Shown one piece after another: positions 35,139 to 51,130 of a DNA stretch of 64,000 nucleotides; within the stretch, counting starts at the first letter, position 1, and each line of letters starts with the position of its first letter. Under the pieces are notes generated by a model that did not search any database, had not been told where the DNA came from, and saw nothing but the letters and a program-made list of their open reading frames with translations. Origin of the DNA: Magicicada septendecula (lineage: Eukaryota > Arthropoda > Insecta > Hemiptera > Cicadidae); the NCBI GenBank assembly GCA_034769895.1, contig CM068373.1, positions 197,078,134-197,142,133 on the forward strand, read 5' to 3'. Position numbers and translations under genes: made by a program.

Positions 35139-37245
35139 GAAGAAATAATATTTGTTACTAGATTAAGGTGTGACTAATTTTAAATGTATGTTATGTACTA
35201 GTAATAATGTAATTAATAAGAGATTAACTTGGACACAAAGCCTAAATCTACTGTAGAAGGTAGGCAGGGACATTACAATGTCTAAATATTATAATAGATC
35301 ATGCTATATCCAATAATAGATCACATGGTCTATGATGAGTAAAGAAAATATGTTAATTGCTACTAGAATTAAGCAATTATATTGTCAAAAACAAAGAATA
35401 GTCCAATGTACACAAGATATTCTTAGGCCTATTGTACAAACCAAGGGTTTTATAGAAAGTTAAGGTTAATAATTGTAATTACTAACATTAAAATGTTTGT
35501 TAGTAACCTGAAATTATATGTCTAACAAAGAAAACTAATAATGTAATGAAAAAAAGTAAATTTCAAACAAAGTTTATTAGCATAGGCCAAACGTTAAAAC
35601 TGTTAATTTGGGAATTACTGCACGGAAACATATCATGTAAGATCTTAAAATAATCAGAAGAAAAAAGCAATTCAATGGTAATAAGATCTATACAATTGTA
35701 CTTAGCATAAGGAAATTATGTTAATTTTAAGAATTTTTAATAATTTTGGTCTCAGGGAGGTGATGCTATCCGTGACAATGGGTTAGTTATCGACCAATAG
35801 GAATTTTGCATTTTCATGTGTATGACCCCAAAGTCTGACGCCAACCGAGCTGTATGAACCCAAAAACCCACGCGATCAAACTCAAAAAGTGATGCCACGC
35901 CAAGGAGGCTAGTGTTGGATTTCATCGAGTAAAGAATGTCTCTCCTGCGCGACAGTTATAGCCACGAACTTAACATCAGAGTCGAACATTGGCTATGTTA
36001 GGTGAACGTAAACACCGAAACATAACCAAGAAAAAGTGAAACCAGTGTTGCGAGAGTGAATACTAGCAAAAGCAGAGTAAAGTGAAATAGTAATAGATTC
36101 ACAGTGAATAATAGTGTTTTAAAAAAATAAGAAGGAAAGTATAGTGTGAATAATTAAAATTAAAAACGATTTATATCAAATTATCATAATACCACTATAA
36201 CTTTGTGTACACTTGAAAACTATTTATTTCACTACCACTAAACAAAAAAACACTAGTAATATTATAATTTTTCACGTTTAAACCATTATTTCTTGGTTTT
36301 TTAATGTTATAAGTTGTATAACCTCTTGGAATAGGTTAACCTAAAAACCTCGTTCAGCAAATACAAACTCATTGTTATTCTAGACATAAGATTTTGTTTT
36401 GTTCTATTGTAGTCATTCTTATATTGTGAGGTTTTGTACGTCGTAAAAGGCATTTTCGTAGTTAATTATTTTAGTCAAAAGAACCTGAGTTTATATATAA
36501 ATAACATAAAACCTGTAGGCTAGGCATGATCGAAGATCATACTGCCAACTGACTGAGGGAAAATTTCAATAAGCCTGGACCATTGTTTTAAAGGAAAGTT
36601 ATTTTATATTAAAAGTAAACAAAATGAATATAAACCAGAATAAAAGAATTTGAAGAGAATTAATTGTGTATGAAATTATTATGAATACTTGACTTTTTTT
36701 TATCAGTATCGAAATATCAGTGTAATAATAAACATTCGAAGAATAAGTTGGTAACACCTATTGCCCGGTTACCATGTGCGATTTGAATTAAAGTAGGTAA
36801 GTGAAAACCATCAACATACAGAAATGAATTAAAAGTATTTTAATTAGTTAAAACATTCACTATATTAATTCATGAAAAAGAACCTTAAAACTGGAATGCT
36901 ACAGGTACCAATCAACCAGTAAAGGTATAAATTTAAACACAACTCAGTGAGCATTTAATAATTTTTTTTAATGAATTTTAGAGTTTAATTGTTTATCAAC
37001 AGAAACATAATTCTTATTCATCAACTGTATATTTTAATCATTTATAATTACATTACAAATTGATTCAACAACGTAAAGGAGTAACTCGTATAACAATTTA
37101 AAAGTGTAAAACAACAACAACCAGTATTCATAAAGTATTTGTAAATTTTAATTTTACCTGCAATTGGACATTACAAATTGACTTCCACAAAGTGACGACT
37201 AACTTTCAAAATTGAATTTAAAATACAACAACCAACCATTCTCAA
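35139..37245. other. unassigned, possible LTR G left part
   Basis: No ORF. A CAGGGAGG followed by TGATGCTATCC near 35753-35765 resembles a PPT-LTR junction. Near the right end are two PBS-like texts (37061 TGATTCAACAACGTAAAGG and 37179 TGACTTCCACAAAGTGACG). A third lies at 43093, beyond the Helitron. This suggests an old LTR, but no second copy is in the window to prove it. Confidence 0.35.
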
Positions 37246-40200
37246 TCTATATATATAAAACAAAGTCAGGTTAGTTACACCATTTATAACTCAAGAACGG
37301 CTGGACCGATTTTTACGATCTTTGATTTGTTGGATTTGTCTCCGCCCCGAATAGCAGAATAACTATTAAAACATGGGAAAAATTCACGAAAAAAAAATGT
37401 ATGAAGAAAATTCATTTTCTCATACATTTTGTATGGAACGGCTTTTTTGTCTCGAGAACAGATTGACTGATTTCGATGAATTTTTTTTTTCGTTCGTCTC
37501 GGCCTCGAGAAGTTTCCTCGTGCATTGGAAAAGTAAGAAAATCACAAAAAATTAAAATCCGTATACAACGCCATCTCTGATACATGACAGAAACAAAAAA
37601 AAGGAACAAAATGAACATGAAAATAATAATAATAAATAATAACTAATAATAATAATTATTATTATTATTAATAATAAATAAATAAATAATTAATTAATTA
37701 TTATTAATTAATAGTTTGTATGTTTGGCAAAATAATAATAATAAAATGAACATGGCGTTGTATGCTGGTTGACAGCTGATTCAGTTGCGCGGTCCTTTCA
37801 TTGCATACCATTGAGCTAGCTGTGCAGACCAATTTTCATTCAGTTTTCGACCGTTATTACATTTGAATTCGATTTTCTCTTCTAACGATTTTTTCTGAAA
37901 TTCATCAGCGAAAAGTGATTTCAAAGAGATGAGTTCAGTTTGATGAAGTGCACATTGTGAAAGGTTATGTCGTTTGTCATTGTGCGCGCATCGACAATCA
38001 ATACAATCGGTAATTTTGGACTGTTTAATTTTCCAGGCGGATTCGTTCGTAATTCTGTGGAATTCTATTTTTGATCATGATTTTCAAACAGTAAGTTGCC
38101 TTCGAAGATGTTCACTTTGTGAGGTTATCACATTTGTGATTGTGCGCGCATCGATAATTGCTTCATTATATAATTTTGAATTGTGTGATTCATTTTCCAG
38201 TGTTATTTACAATGCCGCGAGCCAGAAGATCTAATCTTTCACAACAAAGCCGTAATGCAATTAGACTTCGGAATATTGCGAATCAATCCACTGCAGATGA
38301 ACAAGAAATAGCACGAGAAGAGCGCCGCGTTAGTATGGCCCGACTTCGTGCTTCACAAACACAAGAACACGGAGAGGCAGTACATCAAACGGCAAGGTTG
38401 GCAATAAGAAATCGTCGAGCTTATCGCACAGATCAACAACATGATAATCTTCGACGCGCAAGAAGAAATGCTTCAAGTGTTGATTTGAATCGAGTAGCGT
38501 TTCAATATGATTGCACAATTGACTACAGCTCGCATCCTTTCATTCGAATTGGCCCAATGGAGGTTGTGTGCCACCATTGCAGTGCATTGAAGTTCCCTGG
38601 AGAAACGCCTGGATTGTGCTGTCTCAGTGGCAAGGTGAAATTGCCATTATTGCCTCCGCCACCTGAGCCATTGCATTCATTGCTTCGTGGCGAAACACCA
38701 GAATCACGACATTTTCTATCGAACACTCAAAGATACAACGGATATTTCCAAATGACTTCATTTGGAGCAGACATTATCGAAGGACGCGGATTCAATCCAA
38801 CGTTCAAGGTAATTTCTGCTCGAGAGAGTAAACGTTAATTTTCTTTTGGTGTTCATAAATCAGTAATTCTGACTTCGTCTTCGACTTTACAGATCCAAGG
38901 CCAAATTCACCATCGAATTGGATCATTGCAATCGCTTGAAGACGCAGAGCATAAATTCATCCAAATTTACTTCATGGGCAATATGGAGGAACAACTTGAT
39001 CGGCGTCAAACGATCAATACGGCAATGAAAAGAGCAATTCTTCAAGATCTGCAGCAACTACTTCATGAACATCATGCATTGGTTCGGTTGTTCAAAACTG
39101 CGTTGGATCGCATGCCAAGTGATGACTACAAAGTCGTGATCAGAGCGGATAAACGACCAGCTGGAACACACGAACGCCAATTCAACGCTCCAACAATAGA
39201 CGAAGTCGCAATTGTGATTGTTGGTGAAAACTTGGAAACGCGCGATATTGTGCTTACACGTCGTGACACTGGACAACTGCAACGAATATACGAAACACAC
39301 CGTTCATACGATGCATTGCAATACCCACTGATGTTTTGGCAAGGAGACGATGGCTATCACTTCAATATCAAAATGATAAATCCATTGAGTGGTGAGTATC
39401 GATATCATAATTTTCATTTCAAAATGACACTAATTTCACTGATTTCATTTCAGGTGAGGAAACTACCAAGAAGGTTAGCTCGATGAATTATTACGCATAT
39501 CGTTTGATGACAACTATTTGCTGCGATTTCGTCGATTGCTTCAGCAATATTGCGTCGACATGTACGTCAAAATCGAAACGGAGCGCCTCACTTTCATTCG
39601 GTTGAACGAAGCCAAACTGCGTTCGGAGGAGTATATTCATTTACGCGATGCAATCAGCACTGAAGGAGATGCAGCTAATGTTGGTCGATTGACTATTCTA
39701 CCAGCGACGTACATTGGCAGCCCGCGTCATATGCATCAATATGCGCAAGATGCAATGACATATGTTCGTCATTACAGTCGTCCAGATCTATTCATCACCT
39801 TTACATGCAATCTGAAATGGATAGAAATTGTTCAACTGCTGCTCCCCGGACAAACATCAAGTGATCGGCACGACATCACCACACGTGTCTTCAAACAAAA
39901 AATCCGGTCGCTGACGAACTACAGTGTAAAGCATCACGTCTTTGGGGATACTCGATGCTGGATGTATTCGATTGAATGGCAAAAACGAGGCTTGCTGCAT
40001 GCACACATTCTTATTTGGTTAGTCGAAAGAATTCGACCACACCAAATAGATGACGTCATATGTGCCGAGATTCCAGATCCCGAAACCGATCCACACCTGC
40101 ATGATGTTGTAATTATGAACATGATTCATGGACCGTGTGGCGCCATCAACCCCCAATCACCGTGCATGGTCGACGGCAAGTGTTCCAAGCATTATCCACG

Positions 40201-43052
40201 AAATTTGACGGCGGAGACTATCACTGGCAACGATGGTTATCCACTGTATCGGCGTCGATCACCCGATGATAACGGTAGAACTATCACAATGAAAGTGAAA
40301 GGAAACAATTTCATGGTCGACAACACTTGGATTGTTCTGTATTCGCCACTTCTTTCCAAAACATTCAAGGCGCATTGCAACGTGGAGTATTGCAATTCAG
40401 TGAAGTCCATCAAATACATCTGCAAATATGTTACGAAAGTCGGCGATATGGCGGTTTTTGGCGTTCAAACTCCAAATACCAACGATGAAATCACGCACTA
40501 TCAAGTTGGTCAATATGTGAGCTGTAATGAGGCGATTTGGTGTATATTCTCATTCCCCATTCATGAACATCATCCCACTGTTGTACATTTGGCGGTGCAT
40601 CTGGAGAATGGTCAACGAGTTTATTTCAACAAATCAAATGTTGCTCAACGTGCTGAAACACCTCCAGCGACAACATTGACAAGTTTCTTTTCGATTTGCC
40701 AAAGCGATCCGTTTGCACGAACATTGCTCTACTCTGAGATGCCACGTTATTACACTTGGAATGCTTCATCGAAGAAATTTCAACATCGGAAGCAAGGTGA
40801 TGCGGTTCCTGATCATCCGGATGTGCGTTCTACTGATGCTCTTGGTCGCATTTACACAGTTCATCCGAAGAATGACGAATGCTTCTACTTGCGGTTGTTG
40901 CTGGTGAATGTTCGTGGGCCGACATCATTTGAATCACTTCGAACTGTCAATGGTGTAGTGTGCCCAACATTTCGTGCTGCATGTCAACAGCTCAATTTGC
41001 TTGAAAACGATACTCACTGGGACATGACAATCGCTGAAGCAATTGTTTCTGCATCTCTAAGTCAGATACGCACATTATTTGCTATCATTATTTCGACATG
41101 CTTCCCATCGAATCCACGTGAACTGTGGAACAAATACAAGGATGACATGTCAGAAGACATTTTACATCGAATTCGTGTCAGTTCAGGGAATCCCGATCTC
41201 GAGGTGAATGAGGAGATACATAACCAGGCTTTGCTTTTGATCGAAGACATGTGTTACCTCATGTGCGGCAGTTTGTTAGTAAAGTTAGGAATGCCAACGC
41301 CAAATTGTGGTATGAACGACGCTTTCAATCGAGAATTGGAACGTGAACGTGAATACGATCGAGATGCATTGAACGAATCAGTTCGAACGAATGTACCACT
41401 GTTGAACCCCCAACAGAAGGAAGTGTACGATACGTTAATGAAGGCAATTGATGATGGAAATGGTGGCTGATTTTTCCTCGATGCGCCCGGTTGAACTGGG
41501 AAGACATTCCTCATGTCATTGATTTTGGCCACTGTTCATGCGAGATCCGAAATTGCTGTAGCAGTTGCTTCTTCTGGGATAGCGGCCACGTTGCTAGAAG
41601 GATGCCTAACAGCTCATCAATTTCATCATGAAATTGCCATTAAACCTTCAAACGACTGAAAAACCGACATGCAACATTGCGAAACACTCAGCAATGGCCA
41701 AAGTTTTGGTAGCAAGTAAAATCATCATATGGGATGAATGCACAATGGCGCACAAACGCGCATTGGAAGCACTCAATCGAACTATGAAAGATCTGCGCAA
41801 TGACTCAAGATGTTTTGGAGGCGCAATGATTCTACTGTCTGGCGATTTCCGCCAAACACTACCAGTCATTCCAAGATCGACCGCTGCCGATGAAATAAAC
41901 GCTTGCCTCAAATCATCGACTCTGTGGCGCTATGTGAAGAAACTTCAGCTGACGACAAACATGCGAGTTGCATTGCTAAACGATCCATCTGCCGAAGATT
42001 TCTCCAAGCAATTGCTGACTATCGGTAATGGCTGTGTTCCTGTCGACGAATCGAACGGATTGATTTCGTTTCCGCCGAATTTTTGCAATTTCGTCTCATC
42101 AACAAAGTGTTCCCGAACATCATTGCTAACCACAAAAATCACAATTGGTTGAGTGAACGAGCAATTCTCGTGGCAAAGAACAAAGATGTGGATCACTTAA
42201 ACTTCACAATTCAAAATCAAATCGTTGGTCCACTGCATTCCTTAAAATCTATCGACACTGTAACAAATGAAGACGAAGCAACCAACTATCCAACTGAATT
42301 TTTAAAGTCATTGGATCTGCCTGGCTTGCCACCGCACAATTTACAACTGAAGGTTGGCTCGGTAGTCATCATGCTTCGAAATCTAAACCAACCAAAACTA
42401 TGTAACGGAATGCGTTTGGTGGTGAGAAAACTCATGGACAATGTGATTCACGCGACGATACTCAAAGGAAAGTTCAAAGGTGAGGAAGTTCTCATTCCGA
42501 GAATTCCGATGATCCCAACCGATATGCCATTCGAGTTTAAACGAATACAATTTCCGATTCGTCTTGCATTCGCCATGACGATCAACAAATCACAAGGCCA
42601 ATCCTTGAGTGTTTGTGGCCTGAATCTAGAAAATAAATGTTTCTCTCACGGTCAATTCTACGTAGCATGTTCACGTGTCGGCAAACCATCCACTTTGTTC
42701 GTTCTCGCACCTGACAACAAAACGAAAAATGTCGTATATCACAAGGTGCTTCAATGAAGGGAATCGACCCGAGTGCAACCCATCCAGTAAATAGTTTAAC
42801 AGAAAGTAGTGCAACAATACTACGCGAATCATTTCGATTCGCTTCAATAAAGCAAATGCCTTGCTGCCACGTGAATTACATTCATTTCAATGTAATTAAA
42901 ATACATTTCATTTTGATTTTTGTACATTTATTGAACTTAATTCATTTTGAGTACTCATTTTACCTTAATAAAAAACTGAATTTAATTCAGCTAATAAGTT
43001 AACACAACATTTATTGATTCTGAGGCGGTATGAAGTTCGCCGGGTCAGCTAG
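37246..43052 (+). mobile_element. Helitron, full length, coding region broken
   Basis: Starts TC at 37246 (TCTATATATATAAAAC, followed by AACGGCTGGACCGATTTT near 37300) and ends CTAG at 43049-43052. It lies between an A (37245) and a T (43053), the AT insertion site expected for Helitrons, with no TSD. A short hairpin (GGCG 43024-43027 with CGCC 43038-43041) lies about 8 bases before the end. It encodes a Rep/helicase in several broken pieces. Confidence 0.92.
38212..42757 (+). pseudogene. Helitron Rep-helicase, introns plus stops and frameshifts
   Basis: Starts MPRARRSNLSQQ. The N-terminal region has a CHHCSALKF...GLCC metal-binding pattern. Two introns are likely: 38809-38892 (GTAATT...ACAG) and 39392-39453 (GTGAGT...CAG). 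Removing each joins the flanking coding sequence in phase. Rep motifs are LFITFTCN, the HUH motif in LLHAHILIW and the tyrosine motif KYICKYVTK. The helicase Walker A box carries two TGA stops (41468-41470, 41492-41494). Its later motifs are IIWDECTMAH, LSGDFRQTLP, INKSQGQSL and YVACSRV, the last near the C-terminus. Frame shifts occur near 39510, 41610 and 42095. The Rep motifs look intact and the helicase is inactivated. Confidence 0.9.
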
Positions 43053-44137
43053 TATCATATATTTTAATTTTATTTGTAATCATATTACAAACTGACGTCC
43101 ACAACGTGGGGCCTTTCTTTAATCAAGACCATTTTTTTTTCATATATCAACAATCAAAGGAATCTCACCACATCAGTATACAATTAATATTTTATTTGTA
43201 ATCTTTTACATTACAATATTTAACCACACTAGAATTTTTGTAAATAATTAATATAGAGTAGTTGTTAAAAATAGTTTAAGTAGTGCTATGTGTATGTGCA
43301 GGGAAAGCTTACCAGCTGTAGCTTGTCAAAGTGAACACGTTTCCCTTTGTCAAAGGGAAACATAAGGAAGACACAAGTCTGAACTACTCACTGGAAACTG
43401 CCATCGTCTACCAAAACAACAAAGGACTATCCAAGCCAAATAAATACGTTCTACAATAATTTACACATTGAAGTAGAAAATCTTAAAATGTAAATAAAGA
43501 TAAGACTGGTTCAGATGATTGTGTATCCTACACGTACGGAAGAGAGGACTAATTTAATATTCAAGGATTGAAGAACAATCAAACTGAATTCCATCTGAAT
43601 AGTGAACGAGAAATAGAATAGATAACTAATAATATAATTGACAGAGAAGCTTGCTTAGTAAATTAACATTTTCAAGATTCTGCTGCCACATGATTGTTTG
43701 AGCAAGTAAACTATTTGTGAACAACATAAGACTTGTTTGAATACTGCTCCTATTGGAATATTGATACACAAAGACAGGTAAAAATACCAATTGTGGTAGA
43801 TATTAAACACATGGAAAACTTACCCTTGAAGAGAACATCACTCAGCCAGTTGAAAGGAGTAAAATTAAGGAGCAAATCAAAATTCACTGAACACAAGTTA
43901 GTGTTAAATTAGCATACCACTTGAACTGAGATATAAGATTAGGAATATATATGTAAATATACACACAAGGAATTAAAACCACTGAAGAATTATTAAATTT
44001 GTTCACACAGATTACAAAAACAAAAAAGCAATTCTCTAGAGGTGATATGTGATGGCAACGGCAGAAAGAGTAGGAATCGCTATGAAGAGAGAAATGCAAG
44101 CGAAGTTGGAGAAGAGCAAAACGATATGAACAACGAA

Positions 44138-44138
<1 letters not shown>
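43053..44138. other. unassigned, AT-rich; possible LTR G end
   Basis: TGACGTCCACAACGTGGGGC at 43093-43112 resembles the lysine-type PBS of family A (TGGCGCCCAACGTGGGGC). It follows TATTTGTAATCATATTACAAAC. No Gag is recognisable downstream. About 43245-43340 is a diverged direct repeat of about 44620-44712. Confidence 0.4.

Positions 44139-44225
<87 letters not shown>
44139..44225. repeat. (GT)n(GA)n microsatellite
   Basis: Eleven GT repeats followed by over thirty AG repeats. All ORFs across it (44036-44328) are repeat translations. Confidence 0.95.
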
Positions 44226-47273
<3,048 letters not shown>

Positions 47274-47341
47274 TATACTGTTAATGATTTCGAGGTTCGG
47301 TCATTAATTAATGACCGAACCTCGAAATCATTAACAGTATA
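47274..47341. repeat. 68-bp perfect palindrome
   Basis: The two halves are exact reverse complements, centred between 47307 and 47308. The outer part reads TATACTGTTAATGATTTC. TA at both edges and the adjoining (TA)n tract fit a minimal fold-back remnant of a TA-targeting DNA transposon, but no longer relative is in the window. Confidence 0.85.
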
Positions 47342-47378
47342 ATAATATGGTCGATAATTAACATTCCTATATATATAT

Positions 47379-49235
47379 TGCAACGAATCACAGGATCATG
47401 ATAGGCGGGGCAAGTCATATATTACACAGACAATGGACATTCATATTATATTGGTAGATGGTTAAGTTTGGTTGTTATCAATTGTATTTAGTAAGGTTAA
47501 GGGTTTAGTTTAAAGAAGACTGTGCATTATTATTTATGGTGATTCATGTACTGTGTTAGTGGAAATGTGCGCGCGTGCGCGAGTGGGAAACGTTTCCCGT
47601 GCGGTGCGTGTAGTATTATCGTTGTTTTGACATTAGCTGAACTGAGACATGTGTATCACTACAATCCCTATACCTGTCGGACTATTGTTTACGTTCTTGT
47701 ATATTATTAGTATGTAGTCAGCATGCATGAGATACGAGTAGTCTGATTACCGCTATGCATGCTGTTTCAAAGTAAATGCACTCTACTGCATGAAAAGTGC
47801 TTGGTCACTTTACTAACCATGTGACTTCCATCCACCAATAGAATGCGGACTGGTGGTTCGAAATTTTCTTAAGCCTGTCGTTACACAGGCAGTTCTTCTA
47901 CGCCATCTACCGCGAACGGGTCGTGCACTCCTTGTACAAGAATTCTACCGCTTGCAAGGTGCTGTAAAGCCTATTCGTCGTTAGTGAAACGAGAAGGCTC
48001 AGAACTGTGTATGTAGTACATCTGCACACAGTAGTGTTTAAACGCATTACGCGTATAATTACGGCAGTTCTTCTACGCCATCTACCGCGAACGGGTCGTG
48101 CACTCCTTGTACAAGAATTCTACCGCTTGCAAGGTGTTGTAAAAACTATTCGTCGTTAGTGAAACGGGAAGACTCAGAACTGTGTGTGTGGTACATTTGC
48201 ACACACCAGTGTTTTAACGCATTGTGCGAAAATTTACAAGCAGTTCTTCACTGCTGCTACCGTGAACGGTACATACAATTCCTTGTACAAGATTATACCG
48301 CTTGCAAGGATCTGTTAAGACTTTTCGGGGATAGTAACGCGTGTGACGCATAACAATTGATTTTATATCTTTACGCACGATATTAATATTGTAGTATTAC
48401 GTGTGTAAGAAGTGAGTGTAACTGTTTCACTGTGCGAGATTTTCCGCAGTGACAGTAGTATAAATTGTTACGCAATAGTTCCATCAAGACGTTTCCGTGC
48501 TAGTGCAAGATTTCCTCATAGGGTGGTCTGCTGATCGCGGTAGACCTTGATATTCGCGAGAACACTTGAAGAAGCCGGAGAGGTATAAGCTCAATATACC
48601 GTTATTGATTAAACTCACTGTCACCTGAGATATTACTTGGTCTTAAACTCTATATAAGTTTTGCGAGTGATAAAATCCGTAGTACCGTTGTGTGTGCGAA
48701 GTGTCGGATTCATCGTGGGAATTGCAGGACATCAGCCCAGCTGTTACAGGACATCAGCCCAGCTGTTACAGGACATCAGCCCAGCTGTTACAGGACATCA
48801 GCCCAGCTGTTACAGGACATCAGCCCAGCTGTTATAGGACATCAGCCCAGCTGTTATAGGACATCAGCCAAGCTGTTACAGGACGCCAGCCCAGCTGTAA
48901 ACGTTTCTGGTGAAACGTCTGTCATTTGTAAGCCACACCTGACGATCCATCTATACCGCAAAGACCGGCCCTTCTCTTCAACAACATCATCGTGGGAGTC
49001 TTCTTATGTAACGTATCACGTCTTGCGTATGAACATTATTTAACACTTTAAAAGAAAGACTCTATATCAAACATTACATTCTGTACATTTCAAATATACC
49101 ATATAAACTATAACTTGTGTTTGTACAATAAATAATCTTAAACCCTCCAATATAGACTTGTAATTTGAAATACACATACTATCATATCCTATGCGCCAAT
49201 AGTTTAGTAATTTGTGTTGTCGCATAGAGATATTA
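47379..49235 (+). repeat. family A LTR1
   Basis: Starts TGCAACGAATCACAGG. Contains three diverged tandem copies of about 175 bp (from about 47888, 48063 and 48238, each with GCAGTTCTTC and TTGTACAAGA) and eight copies of a 22-bp minisatellite with core CAGCCCAGCTGTTA (about 48716-48900). Confidence 0.9.
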
Positions 49236-49255
49236 TGGCGCCCAACGTGGGGCCA
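49236..49255 (+). other. 18-nt primer binding site at inverted LTR junction
   Basis: TGGCGCCCAACGTGGGGC plus CA. The first 18 bases are identical to the classical lysine-tRNA (1,2) PBS of retroviruses. The last three bases CCA are also the complement of the start of LTR2's own PBS, so the two LTR ends are joined through a single PBS. Confidence 0.9.
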
Positions 49256-51121
49256 TAATATCTCTATGCGACAACACAAATTACTAAACTATTGGCGCAT
49301 AGGATATGATAGTATGTGTATTTCAAATTACAAGTCTATATTGGAGGGTTTAAGATTATTTATTGTACAAACACAAGTTATAGTTTATATGGTATATTTG
49401 AAATGTACAGAATGTAATGTTTGATATAGAGTCTTTCTTTTAAAGTGTTAAATAATGTTCATACGCAAGACGTGATACGTTACATAAGAAGACTCCCACG
49501 ATGATGTTGTTGAAGAGAAGGGCCGGTCTTTGCGGTATAGATGGATCGTCAGGTGTGGCTTACAAATGACAGACGTTTCACCAGAAACGTTTACAGCTGG
49601 GCTGGCGTCCTGTAACAGCTTGGCTGATGTCCTGTAATAGCTGGGCTGGTCCTATAACAGCTGGGCTGATGTCCTATAACAGCTGGGCTGATGTCCTGTA
49701 ACAGCTGGGCTGATGTCCTGTAACAGCTGGGCTGATGTCCTGTAACAGCTGGGCTGATGTCCTGTAACAGCTGGGCTGATGTCCTGCAATTCCCACGATG
49801 AATCCGACACTTCGCACACACAACGGTACTACGGATTTTATCACTCGCAAAACTTATATAGAGTTTAAGACCAAGTAATATCTCAGGTGACAGTGAGTTT
49901 AATCAATAACGGTATATTGAGCTTATACCTCTCCGGCTTCTTCAAGTGTTCTCGCGAATATCAAGGTCTACCGCGATCAGCAGACCACCCTATGAGGAAA
50001 TCTTGCACTAGCACGGAAACGTCTTGATGGAACTATTGCGTAACAATTTATACTACTGTCACTGCGGAAAATCTCGCACAGTGAAACAGTTACACTCACT
50101 TCTTACACACGTAATACAATATTAATATCGTGCGTAAAGATATAAAATCAATTGTTATGCGTCACACGCGTTACTATCCCCGAAAAGTCTTAACAGATCC
50201 TTGCAAGCGGTATAATCTTGTACAAGGAATTGTATGTACCGTTCACGGTAGCAGCAGTGAAGAACTGCTTGTAAATTTTCGCACAATGCGTTAAAACACT
50301 GGTGTGTGCAAATGTACCACACACACAGTTCTGAGTCTTCCCGTTTCACTAACGACGAATAGTTTTTACAACACCTTGCAAGCGGTAGAATTCTTGTACA
50401 AGGAGTGCACGACCCGTTCGCGGTAGATGGCGTAGAAGAACTGCCGTAATTATACGCTTAATGCGTTTAAACACTACTGTGTGCAGATGTACTACATACA
50501 CAGTTCTGAGCCTTCTCGTTTCACTAACGACGAATAGGCTTTACAGCACCTTGCAAGCGGTAGAATTCTTGTACAAGGAGTGCACGACCCGTTCGCGGTA
50601 GATGGCGTAGAAGAACTGCCTGTGTAACGACAGGCTTAAGAAAATTTCCAACCACCAGTCCGCATTCTATTGGTGGATGGAAGTCACATGGTTAGTAAAG
50701 TGACCAAGCACTTTTCATGCAGTAGAGTGCATTTACTTTGAAACAGCATGCATAGCGGTAATCAGACTACTCGTATCTCATGCATGCTGACTACATACTA
50801 ATAATATACAAGAACGTAAACAATAGTCTGACAGGTATAGGGATTGTAGCGATACACATGTCTCAGTTCAGCTAATGTCAAAACAACGATAATACTACAC
50901 GCACCGCACGGGAAACGTTTCCCACTCGCGCACATTTCCACTAACACAGTACATGAATCACCATAAATAATAATGCACAGTCTTCTTTAAACTAAACCCT
51001 TAACCTTACTAAATACAATTGATAACAACCAAACTTAACCATCTACCAATATAATATGAATGTCCATTGTCTGTGTAATATATGACTTGCCCCGCCTATC
51101 ATGATCCTGTGATTCGTTGCA
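49256..51121 (-). repeat. family A LTR2, inverted
   Basis: Reverse complement of LTR1, with nine minisatellite copies (one shortened, at about 49640) and a shorter GCGC tract near 50930. These differences mean it is not a simple read-back copy of LTR1. Confidence 0.9.
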
Positions 51122-51130
51122 GGATTATCA

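Noticed and set aside
48716..48900. CRISPR-like array of 22-bp repeats
   Set aside because: The units are contiguous without spacers and lie inside a eukaryotic LTR present in three copies; it is a minisatellite.
47379..51121. Palindrome as a pure assembly artefact
   Set aside because: LTR1 and LTR2 differ in minisatellite number, one shortened repeat copy and the GCGC tract, so LTR2 is not a mirror copy of LTR1. Not fully excluded without long reads.
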